Positions 9,560 through 18,001 of a stretch of DNA of 64,000 nucleotides are shown one piece after another. How positions within the stretch are numbered: the stretch's first letter is position 1; each line of letters starts with the position of its first letter. This DNA is from REEB426 sp964551975 (lineage in GTDB: Bacteria; Actinomycetota; Actinomycetes; S36-B12). A program made the translations under genes and the position numbers. The notes beneath the pieces were generated by a model. That model was given only the letters and a program-made list of their open reading frames with translations, was not told the origin of the DNA and did not search any database. The stretch spans positions 62,001-126,000 of the forward strand of contig CAZKFI010000001.1 of the NCBI GenBank assembly GCA_964551975.1. The letters run 5' to 3'.

Positions 9560-10846
9560 ATGACCCTTGACCTACTGATCCGTGAGCCCACGGTCGTACT
9601 CACCTGCGATGCATCACACACGGTGCTGCACTCAATCTCGGTTGGCATCCGCGATGGATGCATCGTGCACCTTGGTGAAGTTCTACCGGCGAAAAGCGTT
9701 ATTGATGCCCGCGGCCAGCTCCTGATGCCCGGACTCGTCAACCTGCATACGCATCTGGCGATGACACTACTGCGGGGAATCGCCGAGAACGTCGACCTGC
9801 AAGGCTTTCTGTCACTGGTGTGGGCTGAGGAGGCCCGCGTCATGGACGAGGGCGGTGTCGCGCTCGGCACTCGGCTCGGTGCGGTCGAAGCACTACTCGG
9901 CGGAACCACGACCACCCTGGATATGTACTTCCATCCGCACGTGGCCCATCGTGCTGCTGCCGAGGTTGGCCTGCGCCATGTCACGGGACCCCTGTTCTTC
10001 GACTTCCCCGGGCCGGACAACCTGGAGTGGTCACAGCGCATTGAGTACGCGCGAGCCTGGCCTGATCACCTGTCATCAATTCCGGGCCCGAGGGTCCCCG
10101 TTGCGCTGATGCCACATAGTCCGCTCACGGTCGGCCCGGCACGCATGAGCGAGATCAGGCTGCTGGCCGGTGAACTCAATGCAATGGTGCACACCCACGC
10201 CTCGGAGAACGCTGCCGAGAATCTGCAGACGATCGAGCGCTTCGGCAAGCGGCCCATCACCTTGCTGCAGGAAGCGGGGCTGTTAGATGATCGCTTGGTT
10301 ATCGCCCATGGTGTGCAACTGGATCAACCTGAAATCAGCGCCCTGGCCGCCGCTTCAAGCGCCATCGCGCACTGCCCCGGGTCCAATCTGAAACTTGCCA
10401 GTGGAGCCGCTGACATCGTGGATTACGCCGCACACGGTGTCCGGCTCGGAATCGGCACTGACGGCTGTGCCTCCAGCAATGATCTCGATATGTTCGCGGC
10501 AATGCGACTGGCGGCGAACCTGGCACGCCTTGTTCACCAAGACCCGGCAGCCATATCGGCCTACGACATCGTGGCCATGGCCACGCGTTGTGGTGCTGAG
10601 GCATTGGGAATGGGTGACCAGATCGGTACCGTCGAGGTAGGCAAGGAGGCGGATCTCATCCTGCTGGACCTGCAGGCGCCGCACCTGATCCCATTGCGTG
10701 ATCCGGCAACCGCTGTCGTCTACTCTGCGGGACGATCAGACGTGCGCCATGTCCTCGTTGCCGGAGAACCGGTGATCGTGGATCGACAACCCATCCATGC
10801 CGACGTACCGTCGTTGCTCAGTCAGGTACAGGGCGTTCTGGCATGA
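9560..10846 (+). CDS. mtaD: 5'-methylthioadenosine/S-adenosylhomocysteine deaminase family
   Basis: 428-residue metal-dependent amidohydrolase of the MtaD/TrzA type. Metal and catalytic residues are in place: His63 and His65 (NLHTHL), His211/His213 and Glu216 (HTHASE), His250 (AHGV), Asp301 (GTDGCASSND). Members deaminate MTA, SAH, adenosine or 5'-deoxyadenosine to the inosine analogue. Together with the PNP at 26-27 kb this would create the substrate for ribose-1-phosphate release, feeding mtnA. It lies 14 bases after the aldolase gene and overlaps the nucleoside hydrolase by ATGA, so one operon. Exact nucleoside preference is not readable from sequence. Confidence 0.85.
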   Translation: MTLDLLIREPTVVLTCDASHTVLHSISVGIRDGCIVHLGEVLPAKSVIDARGQLLMPGLVNLHTHLAMTLLRGIAENVDLQGFLSLVWAEEARVMDEGGVALGTRLGAVEALLGGTTTTLDMYFHPHVAHRAAAEVGLRHVTGPLFFDFPGPDNLEWSQRIEYARAWPDHLSSIPGPRVPVALMPHSPLTVGPARMSEIRLLAGELNAMVHTHASENAAENLQTIERFGKRPITLLQEAGLLDDRLVIAHGVQLDQPEISALAAASSAIAHCPGSNLKLASGAADIVDYAAHGVRLGIGTDGCASSNDLDMFAAMRLAANLARLVHQDPAAISAYDIVAMATRCGAEALGMGDQIGTVEVGKEADLILLDLQAPHLIPLRDPATAVVYSAGRSDVRHVLVAGEPVIVDRQPIHADVPSLLSQVQGVLA

Positions 10847-11799
10847 CTGCAATCATCCTGGATTGTGATCCCGGGCATGACGATGCGATAGCGATCATGC
10901 TGGCCATCGCCGATCCGAGCATTGAACTGCTGGCGGTGACGACGGTGGCGGGCAATGTGACGCTTGATCACACGACGCGCAATGCCCTACGCGTCTTGGA
11001 CATGATGGGGCGTCCGGATATCCCGGTAGCTGCAGGTCGCGCCGCTCCGCTCATACGTGAACTTTCCACGGCAGCAGTGATGCACGGGGAAACTGGTTTG
11101 GCCGGTCCACTGCCCATCGAGCCCAGTCGCGACGCCTTGGACACCCCTGCTGTCGATCTCATTCGGCAGGTCATCGCCAGCAGTGACGAGCCGGTCACTC
11201 TCGTGGCCACCGGCCCCCTCACCAATATTGCGGATCTCATCCAGCAGGATCCGAAGGTCATTGACCAGGTGGCCCAACTCGTCATCATGGGTGGTGCCGT
11301 CGACCTGGGAAATTGGACACCGGCAGCGGAATTCAACATCTGGGTAGATCCGCATGCCGCAGATCTGGTGTTCCGACATGGCTGCTGCCCGGGCCAGCGC
11401 AGCGCTGGACTACTCCCGCTCACCATGATTGGCCTCGAGGTGACACACCAGGCCTGGTTGACCAACGAGCACGCCGAGGCACTGCGTGACCGCTCCACGG
11501 CCGGCAGGTTTGTGGCCGAGCTCCTCGATCACTTCGTGGGATTCCATCAGGAGCGGTTCGGATGGGAGGGTGCGCCAATTCACGATGCAGTGACCATCGC
11601 GCACCTCATTGACCCCACCCTGGTTCAGACCCTGCCGATGAATGTCCGAATCGAGGTGGACTCTCCGCTCTGCGTGGGTCGAACGGTGGCGGATCGCTGG
11701 TCGGTCACCGGCCTTGCACCCAATGCAGCGGTAGGCCTCGGGATCGATCGCCCAGCCTTCGTCGCGCTCCTGATGGAGCGACTGGCTGCACTGCCGTAA
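10843..11799 (+). CDS. Inosine-uridine preferring nucleoside hydrolase family
   Basis: 318 residues with the calcium-binding Asp cluster LDCDPGHDD at 6-14, the hallmark of nucleoside hydrolases that split ribonucleosides into base and ribose. Other family segments are ATGPLTNIA and MGGAVDLGN...AEFNIWVDP. An oddity is a segment of ten residues (about 181-190, CCPGQRSAGL) placed between FRHG and LPLTMIG, where relatives run straight on; the DNA there (11383-11412) is rich in imperfect inverted GCTGC/GCAGC. Last gene of the mtnA operon. It may provide hydrolytic cleavage of the deaminated nucleoside as an alternative to phosphorolysis. Confidence 0.88.
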   Translation: MTAIILDCDPGHDDAIAIMLAIADPSIELLAVTTVAGNVTLDHTTRNALRVLDMMGRPDIPVAAGRAAPLIRELSTAAVMHGETGLAGPLPIEPSRDALDTPAVDLIRQVIASSDEPVTLVATGPLTNIADLIQQDPKVIDQVAQLVIMGGAVDLGNWTPAAEFNIWVDPHAADLVFRHGCCPGQRSAGLLPLTMIGLEVTHQAWLTNEHAEALRDRSTAGRFVAELLDHFVGFHQERFGWEGAPIHDAVTIAHLIDPTLVQTLPMNVRIEVDSPLCVGRTVADRWSVTGLAPNAAVGLGIDRPAFVALLMERLAALP

Positions 11800-11802
11800 T
11801 TG

Positions 11803-11816
11803 CAGAAACTTCTGCC
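11803..11816 (+). terminator. Short inverted repeat after the nucleoside hydrolase
   Basis: GCAGAA-AC-TTCTGC starts four bases after the stop codon and is followed by CCCAATTTT. The stem is only five or six pairs, so this could be a weak terminator or an operator-like palindrome. Between here and the lipoprotein gene (to 11979) I see one candidate -10, TACAGT at 11928-11933, without a convincing -35. Confidence 0.3.
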
Positions 11817-11979
11817 CCAATTTTCACATCGAGGACTCACTGTGACACCGCATGTCCGTAACCAATTCGTGACGTGGTGATGTGGAAGAGCGGCCATATC
11901 CATATCGAGCAGCGTCAAGTGGCTGAGTACAGTCAGCAGTGGCCGCGTTGAGGGCGTGCCGTTAATCAAGGGAGAGACA

Positions 11980-13104
11980 TTGAGGATCAATACCAAGGTT
12001 GCGGCAGCGGTATTCGCTGTCGCCGCACTCGGTCTGGCCGCCTGTGGTGGCAGCACCAGTTCCGAGACCAGTGCAGCGGCCTCTGCGGCTGCAACAGCAG
12101 CAGCTGAGTCAGCCGCCCCTGAGTCGTACCCATTCAAGGCCTGCCAGGTCACCGACGTGGGTGGCGTCGACGACAAGGGCTTCAACCAGACGGCTTACAA
12201 GGGCGTGACCGACGCGGCCGCTGCCTTTGAAATCGAAGCCGCAGTGCTCGAATCGCAGGCCGAGACTGACTATGCGCCGAACATTCAGTCGTTCATCGAT
12301 CAGGGCTGCAGCATCATCATCACGGTGGGCTTCCTGCTGGGTGATGCGACCAAGGAAGCGGCCAATGCCAATCCGGATATCCCGTTCAGCATCGTCGACT
12401 ACGCCTACGGTGAGAACGAAGATGGCACACCGCAGATCACCAACAACAACGTGCTCGGTCAGGTGTTCAACACCGACGAGGCGGCCTTCCTCGCTGGATA
12501 CCTTGCTGCTGGCATGAGCAAGACCGGAAAGGTCGGCACCTTTGGTGGCATCAATATCCCGCCGGTGACCGTCTTCATGGACGGCTTCTACTACGGGGTT
12601 CAGAAGTACAACGCCGACAACGGTACGAACGTTGAGGTACTCGGCTGGAACCCGGCGGATCAGAAGGGTCTGTTCACCGAGAACTTCGAGTCCCTCGATG
12701 ACGGACGTACCTTCGCGCAGAACCTGGTTGACGAAGGTGCAGACATCGTCATGCCGGTCGCCGGTCCGGTTGGCTTGGGCTCAGCCGCCCTGGCATCCGA
12801 GCTGGGCACGGACAAGCTGATGATCATCGGCGTGGACGCTGACCAGTTCAATCTGGATTCCGCGAACCAGAACGTCTACCTCACCTCGGTCCTGAAGAAC
12901 ATGGACGTGACAACGTTCAATGCGATCCAGGCCGTGGTGGACGGCACCTTCGAGGGTGGCGTCACTGTGGGAACGCTGGCTAACGGTGGTGTGGGTCTTG
13001 CCCCGTACCACGCATTCGATGCCGCCGTACCGCAGGAGCTCAAGGATCAGATCGAGACCATCAAGGCGGGAATCATCGACGGATCCGTCAGCGTCAAGGG
13101 CTGA
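11980..13104 (+). CDS. BMP-family nucleoside-binding lipoprotein
   Basis: The substrate-binding component of a nucleoside ABC importer. From the TTG start the protein has a lipoprotein signal peptide (Arg/Lys, then a hydrophobic stretch) ending in the lipobox LAAC with Cys22, then an Ala/Ser-rich linker. The mature domain carries BMP/BmpA motifs such as DVGGVDDKGFNQ and GTFGGINIPPV. The TTG is chosen because AAGGGAGAG lies directly upstream; an in-frame GTG 24 bases earlier would spoil the signal peptide. It heads the import operon with the double ATPase and two permeases downstream. Ligands of homologues include guanosine and other nucleosides. Confidence 0.9.
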   Translation: MRINTKVAAAVFAVAALGLAACGGSTSSETSAAASAAATAAAESAAPESYPFKACQVTDVGGVDDKGFNQTAYKGVTDAAAAFEIEAAVLESQAETDYAPNIQSFIDQGCSIIITVGFLLGDATKEAANANPDIPFSIVDYAYGENEDGTPQITNNNVLGQVFNTDEAAFLAGYLAAGMSKTGKVGTFGGINIPPVTVFMDGFYYGVQKYNADNGTNVEVLGWNPADQKGLFTENFESLDDGRTFAQNLVDEGADIVMPVAGPVGLGSAALASELGTDKLMIIGVDADQFNLDSANQNVYLTSVLKNMDVTTFNAIQAVVDGTFEGGVTVGTLANGGVGLAPYHAFDAAVPQELKDQIETIKAGIIDGSVSVKG

Positions 13105-13130
13105 TCCGTTCTGCCAAATCGATCGAACTG

Positions 13131-13162
13131 ACATGGGAGGGGCCCCCGGGCCCCTCCCATGT
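13131..13162 (+). terminator. Strong hairpin between lipoprotein and ATPase genes
   Basis: A perfect 13-base inverted repeat (ACATGGGAGGGGC / GCCCCTCCCATGT) with a CCCCGG loop lies 26 bases after the lipoprotein stop. There is no U-tract, so it may be a partial terminator or a 3' mRNA stabiliser that keeps the binding protein more abundant than the transporter core, as is common in ABC import operons. Confidence 0.65.
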
Positions 13163-13226
13163 TGCTGTCGAGGCATTTTGTCGAATCCGGTGACATCAAC
13201 CCGCGGTTGAGGAAGGATCGAATCTC

Positions 13227-14732
13227 GTGGATCTGGAATTGCGTGGCATCACCAAGCGATTCCCGGGCGTTCTTGCCAATGACGACGTCTCCCTCACCGC
13301 GAAGTCCGGTGAGGTACTGGCCCTGATAGGTGAGAACGGGGCTGGTAAGAGCACCCTGATGAATGTGCTCTCCGGCCTTTACCGACCGGATTCGGGATCC
13401 ATTCTGATCGACGGCAAGCCGCAGGAATTCAGTGGACCGGGTGATGCCATAGCCGCAGGCATCGGCATGGTGCACCAGCACTTCATGCTGATCCCGGTGT
13501 TCTCGGTCTACGAGAACGTGGTGCTCGGTGTTGAGCCGACGAGTGGACCGGGACTCCTCAACCGGCGGAAGGCCCGCAAGGAGGTCCGCGAGATTTCGGA
13601 GCGGTACGGCCTAGCCGTGGAACCGGACGCCCTGGTCGAAACCCTGCCGGTCGGACTCCAGCAACGCGTAGAGATCATCAAAGTGCTGTTACGAGGCGCA
13701 CAGATCCTGGTTTTCGACGAGCCCACCGCGGTATTGACTCCCCAGGAGGTCGAGGAGTTCTTCGGCATCCTGGCTGAGTTGAAGGCGCGAGGCGCCACCA
13801 TCATCTTCATCACCCACAAGCTCAAAGAGGCGCTCGCGGTGGCCGACTCGATCGTTGTGCTGCGGGACGGCCGGGTAGTGGGCTCTGCTGATCCCAAGAC
13901 GGCAACTCCAGAGGATCTGGCCAGCATGATGGTTGGCCGACCGATCGATCTCCTGGTCGATAAGGAGCAGGCGCGCCCGACGGACGTGGTGCTCGACGTT
14001 GATCGGGCCAGCGTGGTCGATGAGGTCGGCCGTCACCTGCTCAGCGATGTGTCGCTGCAGGTACGTGCAGGCGAGATCGTTGGGATCGCCGGAATTCAAG
14101 GCAACGGCCAAACTGAACTGGTCAGCGCCATCACCGGGCTACTGCCCCTCGCATCGGGAACCGTGCGGATGCTGGGTACCGACATCACATCGGCGAGTCC
14201 CCGTCGGCGTCATGCTGCAGGTCTAGCCCACGTGCCCGAAGACCGTCAGGTGATGGGCATGGTGCGTGACTTCACCGTGGCGGAGAACCTCATGCTTGAT
14301 TCCTACTACGCGCAGCCCTTCTCCAATAAAGGTGTCATCGACCGAACTGCTGTGCTGCAAACCGCTGAGGAACTCGTCGACCGGTACGACGTACGGCCCC
14401 CACTAGTGCAGAACCGGGCGGGCGCGCTCTCCGGCGGCAATGCGCAGAAGATGATCGTGGCCAGAGAGTTCAGTCGCGATGTTCCACTGGTGGTGTGCGC
14501 GCAGCCAACCCGTGGCATTGACGTCGGATCAATCGAATACATCCACCAACAGATTGTCAGGAAACGTGATGAGGGGAAAGCGATCCTGATCGTGTCAACG
14601 GAACTCGATGAGATCTTCGCGTTGGCCGATCGGATCCTGGTGATGTTCGACGGCCGAATCGTTGCGGAACGTGTCACGTCACAGACCACGCCGGCGGAAA
14701 TCGGTCTGTTCATGGCGGGTCGAGCAGCATGA
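13227..14732 (+). CDS. Nucleoside ABC importer, double ATPase subunit
   Basis: 501 residues with two ABC domains in tandem, as in sugar and BMP-type nucleoside importers. The first has Walker A GENGAGKST near residue 36, MVHQHFM in the Q-loop area and DEPTAVLTPQ as Walker B. The second has a modified P-loop GIQGNGQTEL (no Lys, normal for this family), ALSGGNAQK signature and a C-terminal Walker B area ending QPTRGIDVGS. The GTG follows GGAAGGA. It overlaps the first permease by ATGA. It energises uptake of nucleosides captured by the lipoprotein. Confidence 0.93.
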   Translation: MDLELRGITKRFPGVLANDDVSLTAKSGEVLALIGENGAGKSTLMNVLSGLYRPDSGSILIDGKPQEFSGPGDAIAAGIGMVHQHFMLIPVFSVYENVVLGVEPTSGPGLLNRRKARKEVREISERYGLAVEPDALVETLPVGLQQRVEIIKVLLRGAQILVFDEPTAVLTPQEVEEFFGILAELKARGATIIFITHKLKEALAVADSIVVLRDGRVVGSADPKTATPEDLASMMVGRPIDLLVDKEQARPTDVVLDVDRASVVDEVGRHLLSDVSLQVRAGEIVGIAGIQGNGQTELVSAITGLLPLASGTVRMLGTDITSASPRRRHAAGLAHVPEDRQVMGMVRDFTVAENLMLDSYYAQPFSNKGVIDRTAVLQTAEELVDRYDVRPPLVQNRAGALSGGNAQKMIVAREFSRDVPLVVCAQPTRGIDVGSIEYIHQQIVRKRDEGKAILIVSTELDEIFALADRILVMFDGRIVAERVTSQTTPAEIGLFMAGRAA

Positions 14733-15874
14733 GCGAGCAGACCACGGTCGCAGACGAACGCCCGCTGCTCCTTCGCATCTCGACCAGCGTGGACTGGCGT
14801 ACCGGCCTGCTTCTCCCGGTGCTCGCCGTCATCACCGCACTCGTGCTCGGTGGTCTGATCATCATGGCCACCGGTGCCAGTTTCTCCGAGACCATGAATG
14901 CCTACCTGGCACTGCTGCGCGGGTCTGTGGGGTCCGTCAAGGCGATCTCGGAAACCCTGACCGCGGCCACCCCCCTGATCCTGGCCGGGCTCTCTGTCGC
15001 CCTGGCCTTCCGAGCCGGACTGTTCAACATCGGTGGCGAGGGACAGATGTTGATCGGTGGCATGTTCGCGGTGTTCATCGGCTTCAGCATCACCGGACTG
15101 CCCTTCTACATCCACCTGCCGCTAGCCCTCGTCGCAGGAATCATCGGTGGAGCGATCTGGGGATTCATCCCAGGCATCCTCAAAGCCAAGACAGGGGCGC
15201 ATGAGGTCATCACGACGATCATGCTGAATTTCATTGCACTGCGTCTGGTGGACTTCTTCTTGAAGACCGAGCTATTCCAGCGCGAGGGACGCAATGATCC
15301 GGTGTCCAAGAGCATTGAGGCTTCTGCGCAGCTACCTCAGTTACTGGGCTGGCTGAATCCAGCACTGCGGGTGCATCTCGGACTGATCGTGGCCCTGATC
15401 GCGGCGGGTTTCATCCACTGGCTACTCTTCCGCACCACCACTGGATTCGAGTTCCGCGCGGTTGGGGCCAATCCGAACGCTGCTCGTTACGCTGGCATGT
15501 CCATCACAAAGACCTACATCCTGGTGATGGTGATCGCCGGTGGTCTGGCCGGGCTTGCCGGAACCGGACAGGTCTTGGGTGTACTCGACAGGGCGACTCC
15601 AGGTTTCTCGGCTCGCATCGGATTCGACGGTATCGCCGTGGCGTTGCTGGGCCGTTCGAATCCGTGGGGTGTGGTCGCAGCCGCTTTGTTGTTCGGCGCC
15701 CTACGAGCGGGTGGACAGGAAATGCAGGCTTCGGCAAATGTGGGTATCGACCTCATCGCCGTCATCCAAGCCCTGATCATCGTCTTCGTGGCCGCACCCG
15801 CGTTGATCGCTGCCATCTTCCGATTGAAGACGCCCGTGGCATCAACGCAGATCAGCAAGGGATGGGCATCCTGA
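14729..15874 (+). CDS. Nucleoside ABC importer permease 1
   Basis: 381-residue membrane protein of the branched-chain/BMP permease family with about ten hydrophobic helices. The motif RAGLFNIGGEGQML and the cytoplasmic EAA-like segment AVGANPNAARYAGMSI are typical. It pairs with the next gene to form the transmembrane channel. Start overlaps the ATPase stop (ATGA) and its own TGA overlaps the next ATG, so the three are translationally coupled. Confidence 0.92.
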   Translation: MSEQTTVADERPLLLRISTSVDWRTGLLLPVLAVITALVLGGLIIMATGASFSETMNAYLALLRGSVGSVKAISETLTAATPLILAGLSVALAFRAGLFNIGGEGQMLIGGMFAVFIGFSITGLPFYIHLPLALVAGIIGGAIWGFIPGILKAKTGAHEVITTIMLNFIALRLVDFFLKTELFQREGRNDPVSKSIEASAQLPQLLGWLNPALRVHLGLIVALIAAGFIHWLLFRTTTGFEFRAVGANPNAARYAGMSITKTYILVMVIAGGLAGLAGTGQVLGVLDRATPGFSARIGFDGIAVALLGRSNPWGVVAAALLFGALRAGGQEMQASANVGIDLIAVIQALIIVFVAAPALIAAIFRLKTPVASTQISKGWAS

Positions 15875-17172
15875 TGGAGCAGGCAGCAGCACCAACCCCG
15901 CAGGAGAGTTACGAACTCACCGGAGCCAAGAGTTCCCGTGAAGTCACCAAGCGACAGATCCGCCGAGCGCGAATTTCCGGCATCGTGCTGCTGATTCTCG
16001 CAGCACTCGTGGCCTTCGTCATGGTGCCCCGTGCCGCCGGGGTCTCAACCTTCGGCTTGAGTCTGCCCGACGACGCAGTCCAGCTGAGTCCCCTGGTACT
16101 TCCTGCTCAGGGGGCACTCTGGGTGCTCGCGGCAGTGTTGGCATTTCTGGGGGCGACGCAGTTCATGCGCGGTTTCCAGCAGCGCACGACTTTGATCCTT
16201 GGCCTGGGCTTCGCTGTGGTGGTCGTCGCCATCATGGTGTGGGCGACCGCTGGCCAGGAGTTCTCATTGATCAGCATGCTGATCTCGACGATCGCGCGCT
16301 CCACGCCAATCGCCCTAGGCGCCCTCTCCGGAATTCTCTGCGAACGCTCTGGCGTTGTGAACATCGGCATCGAAGGCATGCTGCTAGGCGGCGCCTTCAC
16401 CGGTGTCATCATCGGGTCAGTCTTCGGTGGTTGGGTTGGCCTCCTTGCTGCCACGCTCAGCGGTGGGGTGCTCGCTCTCCTGCTCGCGTGGTTGGCGGTT
16501 ACCTTCCGCGTGGATCAGATCATCATTGGCGTTGTCATCAATATCCTGTTGCTCGGGTTGACGTCATTTCTCACCGCTCAGGTTCTGGTGAAGAAACCCG
16601 AACTCAACGATGCGCCGATCTTTCCGGCGATCAAGATCCCAATTCTTGGTGATATTCCCATCATCGGACCGATGCTGTTCGACCAAACGATCATCGTCTA
16701 CATCATGTACATCCTGGTGGCCGGAGTGGCCTTCATGCTGTTCCGAACGCGCTGGGGTCTGCGTACGCGCTCGGTTGGCGAGAATCCGAAAGCCGCGGAC
16801 AGTCTTGGCGTCCGGGTGGCTCGGGTGCGCTACCTCGCGGTGATCTACGGCGGCATGGTGGGCGGTTTTGCCGGTGCGTGGTTCACCCTGGGTACGGTTG
16901 GGCGTTTCGACGAGAACATGACCGGGGGTCGCGGCTTCATTGGACTTGCGGCGATGATCTTCGGTGGCTGGAATCCGATCGGAGCCTTCTTCGCTGCCAT
17001 GATCTTCGGATTCTCCGACTCCTTACAGCAGAAATTCGCTGTTATCGAGGTACCGATCCCCAGCGAGTTCCTAGCTATGGCGCCGTATCTCGTCACGATC
17101 ATCGTGGTCGCCGGCTTGGTCGGTCGGGTACGTCCGCCGGCCGCTGACGGTCAGCCGTACGAGAAGCAGTGA
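15874..17172 (+). CDS. Nucleoside ABC importer permease 2
   Basis: 432 residues. A long charged N-terminus precedes about ten helices with the matching motif RSGVVNIGIEGMLLGG and SVGENPKAADSLGV. It is the second permease of the importer. The frame is open well upstream inside permease 1, but the ATG that overlaps the stop (TGATG) is the natural coupled start; another ATG at 15862 has poor spacing to a ribosome site. Its own TGA overlaps the cdd ATG, linking import with the first catabolic enzyme. Confidence 0.9.
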   Translation: MEQAAAPTPQESYELTGAKSSREVTKRQIRRARISGIVLLILAALVAFVMVPRAAGVSTFGLSLPDDAVQLSPLVLPAQGALWVLAAVLAFLGATQFMRGFQQRTTLILGLGFAVVVVAIMVWATAGQEFSLISMLISTIARSTPIALGALSGILCERSGVVNIGIEGMLLGGAFTGVIIGSVFGGWVGLLAATLSGGVLALLLAWLAVTFRVDQIIIGVVINILLLGLTSFLTAQVLVKKPELNDAPIFPAIKIPILGDIPIIGPMLFDQTIIVYIMYILVAGVAFMLFRTRWGLRTRSVGENPKAADSLGVRVARVRYLAVIYGGMVGGFAGAWFTLGTVGRFDENMTGGRGFIGLAAMIFGGWNPIGAFFAAMIFGFSDSLQQKFAVIEVPIPSEFLAMAPYLVTIIVVAGLVGRVRPPAADGQPYEKQ

Positions 17173-17597
17173 TGGCCGAGCCGAGCATCGACTGGAACAT
17201 GCTCACCGAGCAGGCCACAGTCATCATGGCGAAGGCCTATGCGCCCTACTCGCGATTCAAGGTAGGGGTCGCCGGCCTGATGGATGACGGCCGAATCGTC
17301 ACTGGCTGCAATGTGGAGAACGCCTGCTATGGGCTTGGACTGTGTGCCGAGTGCGGCATGGTGTCGAATATCCACGCCACCGGGGGTGGTCTGCTTGTGG
17401 CAGTCGCCTGCGTTGACCAGCACGGCAATGCATTGATGCCCTGCGGTCGGTGCCGTCAACTGCTTTGGGAGCACGGAACCGCGCAGACGCTCCTTGCGAC
17501 GCCCCAGGGCGTGCTGCCACTAGGCGAGATACTCCCGCAAGCCTTCGGCCCACAGGATCTCATCGATCGTGCCGAGGACCGGACCTACCAGGCCTGA
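17172..17597 (+). CDS. cdd: Cytidine deaminase
   Basis: 141 residues, homotetrameric cytidine deaminase type. Zinc and catalytic residues are visible as LCAECGMV and PCGRCRQLL. It converts cytidine and deoxycytidine to uridine forms after import. The ATG overlaps the permease stop (TGATG). An oddity is at the 3' end: the last codons (ACC TAC CAG GCC TGA) form the first unit of an 18-base tandem array that continues beyond the gene, so the stop codon is repeated in frame six times. Confidence 0.93.
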   Translation: MAEPSIDWNMLTEQATVIMAKAYAPYSRFKVGVAGLMDDGRIVTGCNVENACYGLGLCAECGMVSNIHATGGGLLVAVACVDQHGNALMPCGRCRQLLWEHGTAQTLLATPQGVLPLGEILPQAFGPQDLIDRAEDRTYQA

Positions 17598-17691
17598 ACT
17601 ACCTACCAGGCCTGAACTACCTACCAGGCCTGAACTACCTACCAGGCCTGAACGACCTACCAGGCCTGAGCCACCTACCAGGCCTGAGTTT
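17584..17691. repeat. 18-bp tandem repeat, six units
   Basis: Consensus CCTACCAGGCCTGAACTA. The first three units are identical; units 4-6 differ only in the last four bases, and a seventh decayed unit (TCTACCAG) follows. The array begins inside the end of cdd and fills the gap towards the next small gene. The unit length is a multiple of three, and every unit carries an in-frame TGA in the cdd frame. Confidence 0.95.
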
Positions 17692-17758
17692 TCTACCAGC
17701 TCCACCCAACTCTTGGCCCGACTGCTTCCAGGTGAGCGACTGCTGGCAGGATGGTGGG

Positions 17759-18001
17759 GTGAGCGAGCAGACTGAGCGAACCCATCCAATTGCCGGTGTT
17801 CTTGCAGCCATCGTGTTGGCTGCCGTCACATTCCTCCTGGTCGGGGCGTTGAATGACCAGGGCCGGGCTCTGTTCGCCCTGCCATTCCTGTTGGGATGGG
17901 CCCTCTTCGCACTCCTGGCCATGGGCTGGGTGTCCAGCAAGTCACGCAACGATTCAGGTGCCGGGGCTCCGCACGCAGACAGTGGGTCAGCGGGGCACTA
18001 A
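17759..18001 (+). CDS. Small two-helix membrane protein
   Basis: 80 residues starting at GTG (VSEQTERTHP). Two hydrophobic helices are visible (GVLAAIVLAAVTFLLVGAL and ALPFLLGWALFALLAMGWV), followed by a short polar tail. The upstream reading frame through the 18-base repeats is open but has no coding look, so I start after AGGATGG. I do not recognise the family. It follows the nucleoside uptake genes and its TAA overlaps the stop of the convergent transporter gene. Function unknown; a membrane-associated accessory protein is possible. Confidence 0.6.
   Translation: MSEQTERTHPIAGVLAAIVLAAVTFLLVGALNDQGRALFALPFLLGWALFALLAMGWVSSKSRNDSGAGAPHADSGSAGH

Noticed and set aside
10968..11498. Antisense frames over the nucleoside hydrolase gene
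   Set aside because: No protein-like composition or motif; the plus-strand gene explains the region.
17584..17691. CRISPR array
   Set aside because: Units of 18 bases follow each other without spacers and start inside a gene.
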